From NCBI RefSeq assembly GCF_001679785.1, contig NZ_CP016287.1, forward strand, positions 1,178,001 to 1,242,000: 64,000 nt of DNA, given 5' to 3'. A model generated the notes under the pieces. That model had not been told where the DNA came from. It worked only from the letters and a program-made list of their open reading frames with translations, and searched no databases. This stretch comes from Rhizobium leguminosarum (GTDB lineage Bacteria > Pseudomonadota > Alphaproteobacteria > Rhizobiales > Rhizobiaceae). Below, in pieces: positions 33,484-43,552 of the stretch (the stretch's first letter is position 1; each line of letters starts with the position of its first letter). The position numbers were made by a program, and so were the translations under genes.

Positions 33484-33561
33484 TAGGGCAGGATATTCCC
33501 ACTGATACAGGGCGGTTCAGCGGTGCTGCAGCCGTCAATGCGCATCGAAAATAGCGCTTAC

Positions 33562-33658
33562 GAACGACCGAGCAAGCTTGATCCTTTTGCCGACAAACTG
33601 GCTGGCTGGCTAAAGACCGAGGCCGGACGGTCGCGCAAGCAGCGCCGAACGCTGAAGC
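33562..33658 (+). pseudogene. IS21-family istA fragment
   Basis: About 32 codons read YERPSKLDPFADKLAGWL then KTEAGRSRKQRRTLK, a segment of IS21 IstA transposases. It is bounded by the end of IS66-B and the start of IS66-A2. Confidence 0.7.
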
Positions 33659-33716
33659 GTACGCATCCGAGGTGGACCGCAGGATTTTTGCAGTCGTGCG
33701 TGGTAACGTCGGGTTC

Positions 33717-33962
33717 ATGGAGATCGATGAGGACAAGATCGACGATGCCGTTTTGGCGCTGTTGTGGCTAACGCTGCATAACGAGCGTTGTGCCTGGAAG
33801 GGCTTTGACTGGGCAACGACGGATCGCTTGCATCAGAAGGGCATGATCGGCGACCCGGTGAACAAGTCGAAGTCGCTGGTGCTGACGGACGAGGGTCTGC
33901 GGCGGTCGGAGGAGCTGTTTCGGACGCTGTTTACGCGGCAACCGATATCGCCACCGCCTTGA
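33717..33962 (+). CDS. DUF6429-like passenger protein of IS66 copy A2
   Basis: Identical in protein sequence to the 81-residue passenger at 10900-11145, starting MEIDEDKIDDAVLALLWLTL. Its perfect conservation although the neighbouring tnpC is broken reflects recent copying rather than proven selection. It ends 32 bp inside the convergent tnpC. Confidence 0.65.
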   Translation: MEIDEDKIDDAVLALLWLTLHNERCAWKGFDWATTDRLHQKGMIGDPVNKSKSLVLTDEGLRRSEELFRTLFTRQPISPPP

Positions 33963-35575
33963 TCCTCTTCCATTCCCAAGGCAAGAGCTCACGCAGGCGG
34001 GAGACGGGAAGATCTGCGATGCGCGTCAGCACATCTGCGAGCCAAGCCTTCGGGTCGATGTCGTTGAGGCGGGCCGTCGTAATAAGGGTCAGCATGATGG
34101 CCGCCCGGTCGGCGCCCCGCTCGGATCCGGCGAAGCTCCAGTTTCTTCTTCCACATGCAACCCCGCGCAGGGCTCTTTCCGCCGCGTTATTCGTCATGCA
34201 GATCCTGCCGTCGTCGGCGTATCTGGCAAAGTCGGCCCAGCGCGACAGCATATAGTTGATGGGTTCAATCACCGGTGAGGATCGCGACAGGCCTTCGAGT
34301 TCCAGCCTGAACCAAGCCTCCAGTTCGTCGAGCAGCGGCTTGCTCTTTTCCTGGCGCACGGCAAGGCGCTCTTCGGCACTCCGACCGTTGATCTCGCGCT
34401 CGATGGCGAACAACGCGTCGATGCGTTTAACCGCTTCCAACGCCGTCGCCGAGACAGGCCGTGCGCCCTTACCCCGGCGCGCACTGCGAGAGACGTCGGC
34501 CAGCTCGAAGAACTTTCGCCGCGCATGGGCAAAACAGAAGGCCGGCGTCACCGGGATTTGTTTCCTGCTCCGGTCAAAGAGCGGATTGAAGCCATTGTAG
34601 TTAATCGGCCTGCAGGATACCGGTGAACTCGGCCAAATGTCGTTGCGGATGTTCGCCACGCCGGTTGCTTGAGGCGTAGAAGACGGCGGCTGGCGGCGCG
34701 AGCCCTCCAAATGGCCGGTCGTCGCAAACGTAAGTCCATATGCGGCCGGTGATGCACTGCCCCTTGGCGAGGATCGGGATGGTGGTGTCGTCGCCGTGCA
34801 ACCGCTCGGCCGCAAACAAATGGGTCTCAATAAGATCGAACAGCGGTTTGACGGCGGCGCTGACGTAACCAACCTGGTCGGCAAGCGTCTGGGTAGACAG
34901 ATCGATCCCTTCGCTGCGAAAGCGTCGACTTTGGCGGTTGAGCGGTTGGTGCTCGGAGAATTTGTCGAAGACGATGGTGGAAAGAAGGTTGGGGCCGAGG
35001 AAGCCGCGTGGTGTTGCATGGAAGGGTGCGGGAGCCTGGCTGATGCAACCGCAGTCCCGGCAGGTAAACTTCTCCCGCACCGTTTCCACGACCTTGAAGC
35101 GGCGCGGGATCTCCTCCAGCGTCTCGGTGGTATCCTCACCCAGCTTCGACAGCCGCTCGCCGCCGCAGTGATCGCAGGCCGTGGGGGCTGCGGTGATGAC
35201 GCGCTCGCGTTCGATATTCTCTGGCCAAGGCTTGCGCACTGGTCGCTTGCGGGTGAAGGCACGCACGGCTTGGGTTTTGGCGGCAGACGTTCCTGAAGCG
35301 AGCTCGTCCTCGGTCGCGTCGGCGACCAGCTCTTCGAGCTGCAGTTCCATCTGGTCGATCAGCCGCTGGGTGCGCTCCCGGCTCGGACCGTGTTTGTCGC
35401 GTTCCAACTTGGCGATCAGCAATTGCAGATGGGCGTTGAGCGCCTCGATGCTGGAAAGCTCTGCTTTGGCTTTGGTCGCTTCGGCCTCGGCGTGCAATCG
35501 CGCCTCGCGTTCTGCCAGCAGCGCGGCGTGGGCGCTGGCAAGATCGTCAGGAAGGGAAAGCGGCGGCAACGACAT
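33931..35575 (-). pseudogene. tnpC: IS66 tnpC (copy A2), frameshifted
   Basis: The gene reads MSLPPLSLPDDLASAHAALL to about 34604, then an extra base (TAGTTAATC where copy A1 has TAGCAATC, near 34598-34601) shifts the frame and brings a stop. The rest continues in another frame to 33931. The catalytic centre is split, so no active transposase is made. The sequence is close to but not identical with copy A1. Confidence 0.88.
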
Positions 35576-35622
35576 GGCAACATAGGAACATATTTCTTCA
35601 ACGAATTCAATGAAGAAGGCGC

Positions 35623-35678
35623 TCAAACCCGTGTCGGACGCCAGGTTTCCTGAGGGGCTCGCCAGTCAATTCCGGATA
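35623..35678 (-). pseudogene. tnpB: IS66 tnpB tail (copy A2), cut by recombinase element S2
   Basis: Only the last codons, SGIDWRAPQETWRPTRV-like, remain before the stop at 35623. The break lies just before Ser-Gly-Ile-Asp, the same place as the S1 insertion in element B's tnpB. The upstream part of tnpB is lost because the far side of S2 is truncated. Confidence 0.8.
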
Positions 35679-35686
35679 GCGACGGC

Positions 35687-36071
35687 CTACAGAAATATCC
35701 CTGCTTGTGAGTCTGACGAATCATCACCGGACAAGATCGAGGTGCTGGATCCGAGCCATCCGTTATTTGGACGCTCCTTTAATGTAATCCGTGAGGTGGG
35801 ACGTAGAGGCGGCAACTTCGCGCCTTCGTATGAGGTTGAACATCGTGGTGGATCGACCTTGCTGATACCCGTGTCAGCGACACAGGGATATGTCGAAGCC
35901 ACGAATCAGATTAAACTTAGCGTTGAGGCAGTTCGGGATCTTATCGCGGTGGCGGAAACTCTCGAAGGTCATGATGATCGAACCGAAGAACCTGTGGGCG
36001 ACGTTATCACCCGCGTTGCGGCGTCAGATTCTCGACGACGTCGCCGCAGTTCTGGCGGAGGTATGTCATGA
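35687..36071 (+). CDS. Accessory protein of recombinase element S2
   Basis: Same protein as the S1 accessory gene (IEVLDPSHPLFGRSFNVIRE), overlapping the recombinase start by four bases. The frame is open leftward through the tnpB tail, so the start codon cannot be fixed; a chimeric start inside the IS66 sequence is possible. Confidence 0.5.
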
Positions 36072-37671
36072 AGTCCGAACTGGTCAAGCCCACCCATCTG
36101 GCACGCAGAGCGGTTGTTTACGTCCGTCAGTCGACACCGCATCAAGTCATAAGCAATCAAGAGAGCCTACGGCTACAGTACGCGCTCCGCGAGCGCGCTC
36201 GTGAACTTGGCTGGCATGAAGCCGATATTGACGTTATCGATGCCGATCTCGGCATCAGTGGGGCCTCTACGACCGGCAGGAACGGCTTTAAGGAACTCGT
36301 CGGACGGGTTGGTCTGAGTGAGATCGGTTTGATCCTGTCGATCGACGTGACCCGACTTGCTCGCAACTGTTCGGATTGGTATCCGCTGCTTGATATCTGC
36401 GGCCTGCGCGGCTGCCTCATTGCCGATCGCGATGGCGTCTATGATCCCGGCAGCGCCAATGGTCGTTTGCTTCTCGGTCTGAAGGGAACCATCTCAGAGC
36501 TTGAGCTGCATACAATCCGGAGCCGTTTGACCGCAGGTCTGCTTGCCAAGGCTGAGCGCGGCGAGCTTGCCCTCATGCTGCCGGTTGGTTTGGTGCGCGA
36601 TGCGAGCGGGGTGGTCGTAAAAGATCCTGATCTAGGTGTTCAGGAACGGCTGGAGCTTGTGTTCCGGACATTCCTGAAGTTCCGGACCGTCGCCAAGGTC
36701 ATGCGCGTCCTAAATGATCGGGACCTTCCCCTGCCGCGCCGCGACCGGTTTGGCGAACTACGCTGGGCGCGAGCAACGGTCTCGGCGGTGGCCCGGATCT
36801 TGAAGAATCCCGCCTACGCCGGTGCCTTCGTTTATGGACGGACCCGCTTTCGCGCCGCCGGGCGTGACGGCGGTTCAGAGGCGAAAACACCCAAGGATAT
36901 TAAAGACTGGCGGATCATCGTGAAGGATCGCTACCCCCACTACATCGACTGGTCAACCTATGAGAAGATCCGCGATATTGTGCGAGACAACAGAGCCGAA
37001 TACATGCGTGCCAAAACCAGGGGAGCTCCCCGTGATGGCGAATTGCTGTTGCACGGCATCGCCTGGTGCGGGCGATGTGGCTACAAGATGTACGTCCGCT
37101 ATAAAGGTGGCGGAGAGTATGCTTGCAACCACCTGCATTCCCACTCTGGCCTGCCGGACTGCCAGCGTGTCCGTGCGGCTCAGATCGATGCAGCTGTGGC
37201 GGACGCTTTCCTGGCCGCGTTGGCGCCTGGGGAGCTTGACGCGCTAGCGCGGGCTCGGCAGGCACAACAGCAGGTCAACAAGGCCTTGCGCGCTGGCGCT
37301 GAACGGGAGCTTGAGCGCAAGCGCTACGCCGCGGCGCTGGCAGAACGCCAGTTCAATCGCGTTGACCCTGATAATCGTCTGGTCGCCTCCGAACTCGAGC
37401 GTCGATGGGAAGCAGCGTTGAGCGAACTTCGCGCTGCTGAAGATGCCGTTGCCCAACGAGCATCGACTGAACCCGCCAAGCGCACTGGGTTTAGCAAAGA
37501 CCTCAACAACAAGGTCGTTGCGTTATTCGATAGCCTTCCCCAAATCTGGGCCAACGATGCGACGACCGACGCTCATCGCAAGGCACTATTGCGGTGCCTT
37601 GTCGAAAAAGTCGTCCTTGACCGCGGTGAGCGCGACGTTGCTTTGGCGAGGATCGTGTGGCGTGGCGGCGC
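36068..37671 (+). pseudogene. Large serine recombinase of element S2, C-terminally truncated
   Basis: Identical to the S1 recombinase for 535 residues, including Ser22, the recombinase domain and the zinc ribbon. At ARIVWRGGA it runs into IS66-C sequence and stops 48 codons later (37816). The coiled-coil end and helix-turn-helix tail are missing, so activity is doubtful though the catalytic domain is intact. Confidence 0.85.
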
Positions 37672-38958
37672 CGATCGGCGAAGATCGGACGGAACGGCTC
37701 GATCAAATTCCGGCTTGCTATCAGGTGATCGTCACGATCCGCCCGAAATACTCTTGTCCCAAGGGCCGCACGGGCGTGGTACAGGCCAGAGCGCCGGCGC
37801 ATTTGCTGGAAGGTAGCTGGCCGACCGAAGCCCTGTTGGCGCAGATCGCCGTGTCCAAGCATTCCGAACATATGCCGCTCAACCGTCAGGCGACAGTCAT
37901 GGCCCGACACGGAGTGCCGATCGACCGTACGGTCCTGGCCGATTGGATGGGCCGAACGGGTGCTGCGATCGCGCCGGTGGTAGACCGCATGGCCATGATC
38001 CTGAATCAGGGCAGTTCAAGACTTTATGTCGATGAGACTACGGCCCCGGTGTTGGATCCGGGCCGCGGCACGACGAAAACTGGCTATCTGTGGGCTGTTT
38101 TGCGCGATGATCGCGGTTGGAACGGCTCTGCGCCGACGGGCGTGGTCTTCCACTACCGGCCTGGGCGTAAAGGCGAATATGCCGCAGAAATCCTCGACGG
38201 CTTCAACGGCACGATCCAGGTCGATGCCTATGGTGGCTACTCGCACCTCGCCACGCTGGACCGCACGGGCGGTGATCCGCTAAAGCTGGCCTTCTGCTGG
38301 GCGCATGGCCGCAGAAAACTGATCAAGGCCAAGCCGAAGAAAGGTTCGCCCATCGTCGATGAGGCGTTGTTACGTATCGCCGCTCTTTACAAGATTGAAG
38401 ACGGCATCCGAGGCCGTGATCCCGAATATCGCCGGGCTGTCCGCCAACACCTGTCCCGCCCATTGGTGGATGAGTTCTTCACCTGGCTGTCCGCTCAAGC
38501 CGCGCGCGTCTCGCGCAAGTCCGACCTCGGTCAGGCTATGGCCTATATGCTCAAACGCCAGGATGGCTTCCGGCTCTTCCTCGATGACGGCTGCGTCGAC
38601 ATCGATTCAAACCTGGTCGAAAACGCGATCCGCAGCCCGGCCATGAACCGCCGCAACGCGCTGTTTGCCGGGCATGACGAGGGTGGCCGAAATTGGGCCC
38701 GCTTTGCCAGCCTGATCGGAAGCTGCAAAATGAATGGTGTCGAACCCTACGCCTACCTGCGAGATCTCTTCATCAGCCTCGCCAACGGTCATCTCGCCAA
38801 AGATATCGACGCACTCATGCCGTGGGCCTATGCGCACTGCCGGACCAGCGCCTCACAGTGAGCTCGTCCGGGACTCTTCGATGAGCTCACAGAAAATCCG
38901 CAAGCGATAGACCTGACCGCTACAACCGCAAAATCAATGGGGTGGAGACGCCGCATAC
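37672..38958 (+). mobile_element. IS66-family element C, right part with tnpC fragment
   Basis: The frame to 38861 encodes the zinc-finger-to-end part of a third, divergent TnpC: IRPKYSCPKGRTGVVQA, SRLYVDETTAPVLDPG, VDAYGGYSHLATLDR, FCWAHGRRKLIKAK and VDIDSNLVENAIRS. The N-terminal ~100 residues are missing. The probable right terminus is GCCGCATAC at 38958, joined directly to copy A2's end. The frame is uninterrupted, but the protein lacks its N-terminal region. Confidence 0.75.
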
Positions 38959-39024
38959 GTCTATATAGACAGAGCATCCACACTCTCACTCACTCCACAA
39001 TGCGGCCCAACTCGGATGCGTACG

Positions 39025-39767
39025 GCGGAACTGGGAGAGCGCGGCCTGAAAGTGGATTACAGCGCCGTCCGGACCTTCGTGCATGAGGAAGGGCTGAGTT
39101 ATAAAAAAGACGTTGGTCGCCAGCGAGCGCGAGCGGCCCGATGTTGCCGCCCGGCGGGCGCGTTCGCTGAAGCATCGCTATCGCATCGACACATCTCGCC
39201 TCGTCTTTATCGACGGTGAGGCGGATCAGCAATCGATCCAGTGAATCAATTGCCCGCCGAACGGGACGAAGACGAATAAGACGCCGCTCAGGGGCTGGGC
39301 GCCGCGCGGCGAACGGCTGTTGGGCCATGCGCCCTTCGGTCACTGGAATACCATGACTTTTGTCGCAGCCCTCAGGGCCGACCGCGTCAGCGCACCGTGG
39401 ATCATCGACGGCCCGATCAATGGCGAACGCTTCCGCATCTATGTCGAGAAGGTGCTGGTACCGGAGCTCAACCCCGGCGGACATCGTCGTCATGGATAAT
39501 CTCGGCTCGCATAAGGCCAGAACGATCCGCGCCGCCATCCGCAAGGCCGGCGCCCGACTGTTCTTCCTGCCGCAGTATTCCCCCGATCTCAATCCGACCG
39601 AAAAGCTCTTTGCCAAGATCAAGCACGAGCTGCGCAAGGCGCAGGCCCGAACCCGACAGGCCATCGACAAGGCGCTGGCAGCAACCCTTCAAACCGTCTC
39701 GCCGAAGAGTGCCAAAACTACTTCAAGGAAGCCGGGTATGAACGGACATAAAACAATCCCGCTCTAG
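39025..39767 (+). pseudogene. IS630-family transposase, multiply frameshifted
   Basis: Pieces in different frames read AELGERGLKVDYSAVRTFVH, TFVAALRADRVSAPWIIDGP, then VVMDNLGSHKARTIRAAIRK and PQYSPDLNPTEKLFAKIKHE, covering the two Asp and the Glu of an IS630 transposase. Stops and frame changes near 39115, 39220 and 39470 disable it. The N terminus is lost at the IS66-A2 boundary. Confidence 0.8.
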
Positions 39768-39952
39768 CTCGGCATTGAGAATGCGCTCCGAAAGCGCCCT
39801 CTTCAGGTCATCCAGCAAGCCGTCCTTGCCCAAAAACCTCGGACGGATCACGTCCCGCAAGAAGCTGGTCCAGAAGTTCTTTTTCGATAGCCATGTGATG
39901 ATTCTCTCCTTTTCATCATCATGGCACCCCGCACAGAATTCCTGACAGTCCC
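39763..39952 (-). pseudogene. IS256 fragment (left end and transposase start)
   Basis: On the minus strand, the inverted repeat (CCTGACAGTCCC end at 39952) is followed by the transposase start [16 protein letters not shown] sequence to the codons for LNAELD, matching 26452-26642 with a few changes. The remainder is lost. Confidence 0.85.
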
Positions 39953-40142
39953 TCGGCGGCTTGCAACGGTTCATATCGATCTTTTCGGCACTCCGAAATC
40001 TCTTCGTCCCCCCGCACCAGAAAAACTCAGCCCTCGCCATCCACATCCATCGGATCCGCGCAATGGCGCAGTGGAAAGCCGTGACCGGCGCAACCGCCTG
40101 ACGTCTCAGACAAGCGCCCTGTTCCGACTTTGATCAAACAAC

Positions 40143-40890
40143 GTGACATCGCCCTCTGCTGACCTGATACCATTGGCCAAGGAGACGAAGGGCGTAACGG
40201 TCGCCAAGCAGGACGACATCGGCGTCGCTCAGCAAATCCGTCTCAACACCATCCAGCCGCCCTTCAACAATGTGAAGCTACGCGAAGCATTGCTGTACGC
40301 GGTAAACGGGGATGATTTTCTGGCAGCGGTCATCAGCGATCCATCGTTGGGCAAGGCATGCAAGTCCTTCTACACCTGCTCGTCACCCTACGGAAGCGGG
40401 TTTCCCTTCGGATCTGGAAAAGGCCAAAAATGGTCGCCGAAAGCGGTTACGACGGCACCCCTGCGGTCCTACTCGATGCGACCGAAAATACCAACATCCA
40501 TGCGTTCGTGACAGTCGCCGACCAGTTGCTCCAGGAAATCGGCATCAAAACCAAGGTCGAGGCGATGGACTGGGCAACCGTCACAAGCCAATCGTGCAAG
40601 CAAGGAGCCGGTCACTGCCGGCGGATGGTCGATCTTCATTTCCGGCCCTGGCGGTCTCGATTTCCTCGAGCCGGTTGGTCATCTGGGAGTGCGATCCAAT
40701 TGTGAAAAGGCGTGGTTCGGTTGGCCTTGTGACGCGGATATCGAGACGATGCGAGCAAATTTCGCCGAACTGACGAATCTCGATGAGCGTAAAGCGCTCG
40801 CTGAGAAGATCCAGCTTCGCGCGCTTCAGGAAGCAGGTATGCGCGAGGGCGTTGGTGCGCGGATATGAAATCGAGGGCATTTCGATCTTT
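40143..40890 (+). pseudogene. Extracellular solute-binding protein (family 5), decayed
   Basis: Three frames in sequence carry FNNVKLREALLYAVNGDDFL, then LLDATENTNIHAFVTVADQL...GIKTKVEAMDW, then ISGPGGLDFLEP...EKIQLRALQEAG. These are consecutive pieces of a dipeptide/opine-type ABC transporter binding protein. At least two frameshifts and loss of the N terminus make it non-functional. The preceding 39953-40142 shows nothing recognisable. Confidence 0.7.
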
Positions 40891-40901
40891 GATGTAGTTG
40901 G

Positions 40902-41885
40902 TTATGCCTGCGTGACTTGACGCCGGACAGACTCCGGGCGTCCACATGCCAGCATGCGGTTGAGAACGATGCAACCGATGGCAACCTCGGTCTGTTGAGC
41001 CGGAAAGGAGCGGGCCCGCAGGCGCAATCCGATCAGCCCCTTGTATCGTCCGATGGCGGTTTCGATCAGCGCACGCTTGCCGTAGCCGGCGGCTGCCTGC
41101 CATTTCAGCCGACCGTCGCTTGCGATTGCGGCAATGTGCTTGTCCCTTTGACCAGGCGGTCCGGTATCACCGCTTTCCACCGCCGTGGAACGCGGTGGAA
41201 TGACGATGTTCGCGGTTGCGCTGTGCTGCAGGATAGACCGATAGGTTGGTTTGCCGTCATAGGCTCCGTCGGCCGTGAACTGGTCGATCTCGCCGTCGAT
41301 CTGATCGAGCAGCGGTGCCACCTGGGAAGGATCATCCGTTTTCTGGTCTGTCAGCCCATGGGCAATGATCGCGCCACTTTTGGCATCCACTGCCAGATGC
41401 AGCTTGCGCCAGGTGCGACGTGATCTGGCGCCATGTTTTTGCTCCAGCCACTGCCCGGCGCCGTAGACTTTCAATCCCGTGCTATCGACAAGCACATGCA
41501 GCGGGCCGTCCGGCAGCGGCGGGTTTCGTCGGGCTGATGGCTCCCACTTCTGTGCCCGACGGCTCAGCGTCGTATGATCTGGAACTGGGACTTTCAGCCC
41601 CATGAGATCCAGCAGCGAGTGGAGCAATCCCTCGGTCTGGCGCAGCCGCATTGCGAAGACGCAACCCAGCGTCAGCGCAGTCTCAATGGCGAGATCGGAA
41701 TACTGGGCTTGGCCGCCGCGGGTCTTGCGTCGCGGAGCGCGCCATCCTGCCAGTGCCTCCGGCGTTACCCATAAGGTCAGGCTACCACGCCGGCGCAGAC
41801 CTGCTTCGTAGTCACGCCAATTCGTCACCCTGAATTTCATCTTTCCGACGTGATGACGACGATCGGCGTTGTGTTTGTACGGCAT
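40902..41885 (-). CDS. IS5-family transposase
   Basis: A 327-residue IS5/IS427-type transposase: the N-terminal DUF4372-like NWRDYEAGLRRRGSLTLWV, catalytic LVDSTGLKVYG, then AHGLTDQKTDDPSQ, DGAYDGKPTY and the Glu motif ALIETAIGRYKGLIG. ATG 41885 (MPYKHNADRRHHVGKMKFRV) is chosen as the usual family start; upstream frame is shadow. The element's outer repeats could not be fixed. Its right end has removed the N terminus of the recombinase at 41939. Confidence 0.9.
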   Translation of the reverse strand: MPYKHNADRRHHVGKMKFRVTNWRDYEAGLRRRGSLTLWVTPEALAGWRAPRRKTRGGQAQYSDLAIETALTLGCVFAMRLRQTEGLLHSLLDLMGLKVPVPDHTTLSRRAQKWEPSARRNPPLPDGPLHVLVDSTGLKVYGAGQWLEQKHGARSRRTWRKLHLAVDAKSGAIIAHGLTDQKTDDPSQVAPLLDQIDGEIDQFTADGAYDGKPTYRSILQHSATANIVIPPRSTAVESGDTGPPGQRDKHIAAIASDGRLKWQAAAGYGKRALIETAIGRYKGLIGLRLRARSFPAQQTEVAIGCIVLNRMLACGRPESVRRQVTQA

Positions 41886-41938
41886 GGCACTCGGATCAAA
41901 CTGATTTCGATCCTGCCTGCCTATCGCCAAACCGTTGA

Positions 41939-43372
41939 CAAAGGATCCATGCACCAACGCTCGTCTGTAAGCTTGTCTGGAAGGCACCAGCCTATCACAG
42001 CGTCATGCAGATCCTCCACAATCCACTCTACGCAGGCGCCTATGCCTTCGGAAGACGTGCGCAGCGAACGCGGATCGTCGATGGCCGCGCTCGCAAGGCT
42101 ACGGGGGTGCGCAAGCCGAGGGATGAGTGGAGCGTGCTGCTGCGCGACAATCATCAAGGCTACATCAGTTGGCGGGAGTATGAGGAGAACCATAAGCTTC
42201 TGGCCGAGAACGCGCACATGAAGAAGAATTGCGATCGCAAGTCAGCGCGTGGCGGCCGTGCGCTGTTGACCGGACTGATGCGATGCGGTCGCTGCGGCCG
42301 AATGATGCGCGTCTTCTACGGCAGCGCAAAAGGCAACGCGCATCGCTATCAATGCCGCGGCGACGATGCTCATGTGGGTGTCGGCCTTTGTATAGGCATT
42401 GGCGGCGTCAGGGTCGACCGCGCCGTTGCGATGCAGATTTTAGAAGCGGTGTCGGACCGTGCTGTCGAAGCGGCAATCTTCGCCTCGGATCAAGTCGAGC
42501 GGTCCCGAAGAGATGTTATTGCGGCAATCGAGCGGGACCTCGAAGGCGCACGCTACGAAGCGCTGTTGGCCAGTCGCAGGTATGAGCTTGTGGACCCGGC
42601 CAAGCGGCATGTTGCACGCGAACTGGAGGCCCGATGGAATGATGCCCTGGAGCGAGTAGGCGTGCTTGAGCGCAAGATCAAGGACCTATCCGCGCTGTCA
42701 GCAGCGCGCCCCGTCATCGATCGTGGCCGACTCCTGCAGCTTGCCCAGGATTTGCCGACCGTATGGAATGCGCCCTCGACGGAGACGCGAACGAAGCAGC
42801 GGCTCATCCACATCCTGGTTCAGGAGATTATTTGCGATCTCGATGATGCGACCAACGAGGCGGTGCTATTAATCCATTGGACCGGCGGTCGGCACACAGA
42901 GGTGCGTGTCGCGCGCGTCAAGACCGGAAGATATCCTGCCGAGCTCGCACCATCGGCCGTTGAGGCACTGCGCAAACTGGGCGGACATTGGCCAGATCGG
43001 GAACTCGCGGTCTCCCTCAATCGGATGCTTTGCAAGACAGGTGATGGCGAGAGCTGGACGACCGTGCGTGTTCGTGACATGCGCGAGCGCCTGGGAATTC
43101 CCGAATATGATGCCACCAAAGTGGACGTACCGATGATCAGCTTGATGAAAGCGGCGGAGAAACTCGGTATTTGCGTCGGATCGGCCAAAAGCCTGGTGCA
43201 GAGAGGAATTTTACCTGCAACGCAAATCCTTCCCGGCTCACCGTGGATGGTTCCCGTCGAAGCATTATCCTCGGAAGCCGTCCGGATAGGGGTGCAGGGT
43301 GTCATCGATCGACGCCCGAAGTTTTATGAAGATTATCAATACGATAAAGTCGTCCGGTTGCCCGGAATCTGA
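41939..43372 (+). pseudogene. Large serine recombinase (lineage 3), N-terminally truncated by IS5
   Basis: The frame begins without a start and reads APAYHSVMQILHNPLYAGAY, then the zinc ribbon CGRCGRMMRVFYG, a coiled-coil stretch and a C-terminal helix-turn-helix-like segment (LMKAAEKLGICVGSAKSLVQ). The catalytic resolvase domain is gone. Its 3' end abuts a truncated IS66 tnpB, the same convergent arrangement as element S1. Confidence 0.85.
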
Positions 43373-43384
43373 TGGAGGGATGCA

Positions 43385-43552
43385 TTATGAAGCGCACTGT
43401 GCGCGTTTTCCGCGGAAGCCGAAGATCGCGCCGGAGCCCGGTGCCTCCTTGATCGCCGTCTCGACCAGCGCCGATAGACCATCAATGCCACGCCGCATAT
43501 CCGTCACCCCGCAGGCCAGATAGACACGCACATTCCCCGAAGGCCCGATCAT
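43385..43552 (-). pseudogene. tnpB: IS66 tnpB, truncated next to a recombinase
   Basis: It starts MIGPSGNVRVYLACGVTDMR and continues RRGIDGLSALVETAIKE to FGFRGKR, then leaves the family sequence and stops. ATG 43552 overlaps the tnpA stop by four bases. The break falls inside the conserved FRGKR motif, at the 3' end of recombinase lineage 3. Confidence 0.85.

Larger units (their letters stand above)
28524..33561 (+). mobile_element. IS66-family element B, with a recombinase element inside tnpB
   Basis: Terminal repeats begin GTAAGCGC at 28524 and, inverted, end GCGCTTAC at 33561. The gene order tnpA-tnpB-tnpC on the plus strand is preserved once the 2.48-kb recombinase element (about 29303-31783) is removed. 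Flanking 8-mers do not match: the left flank is the recombinase relic and the right an IS21 fragment. One side has therefore been rearranged since insertion. Confidence 0.82.
35678..37671 (+). mobile_element. Serine-recombinase element S2, truncated inverted copy of S1
   Basis: It is an inverted duplicate of 29786-31779, apparently identical over 1994 bp. It is inserted in IS66-A2 tnpB in the same orientation relative to tnpB as S1. The distal end is cut at 37671 by IS66-C sequence. Confidence 0.85.
33659..39024 (-). mobile_element. IS66-family element, copy A2, heavily interrupted
   Basis: The left end GTACGCATCCGAGGTGGACC at 33659 and the right-end segment 38964-39024 match copy A1's two ends. 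Between them lie DUF6429, a frameshifted tnpC, the tail of tnpB, recombinase element S2 (truncated) and part of a third IS66 (C). Flanking 8-mers differ. It lies in the same orientation as copy A1, 20 kb away. Confidence 0.75.

Noticed and set aside
33731..33962. DUF6429-like protein as antitoxin of a toxin-antitoxin pair
   Set aside because: No toxin-like partner gene is adjacent; the gene is simply convergent with tnpC in both IS66-A copies.
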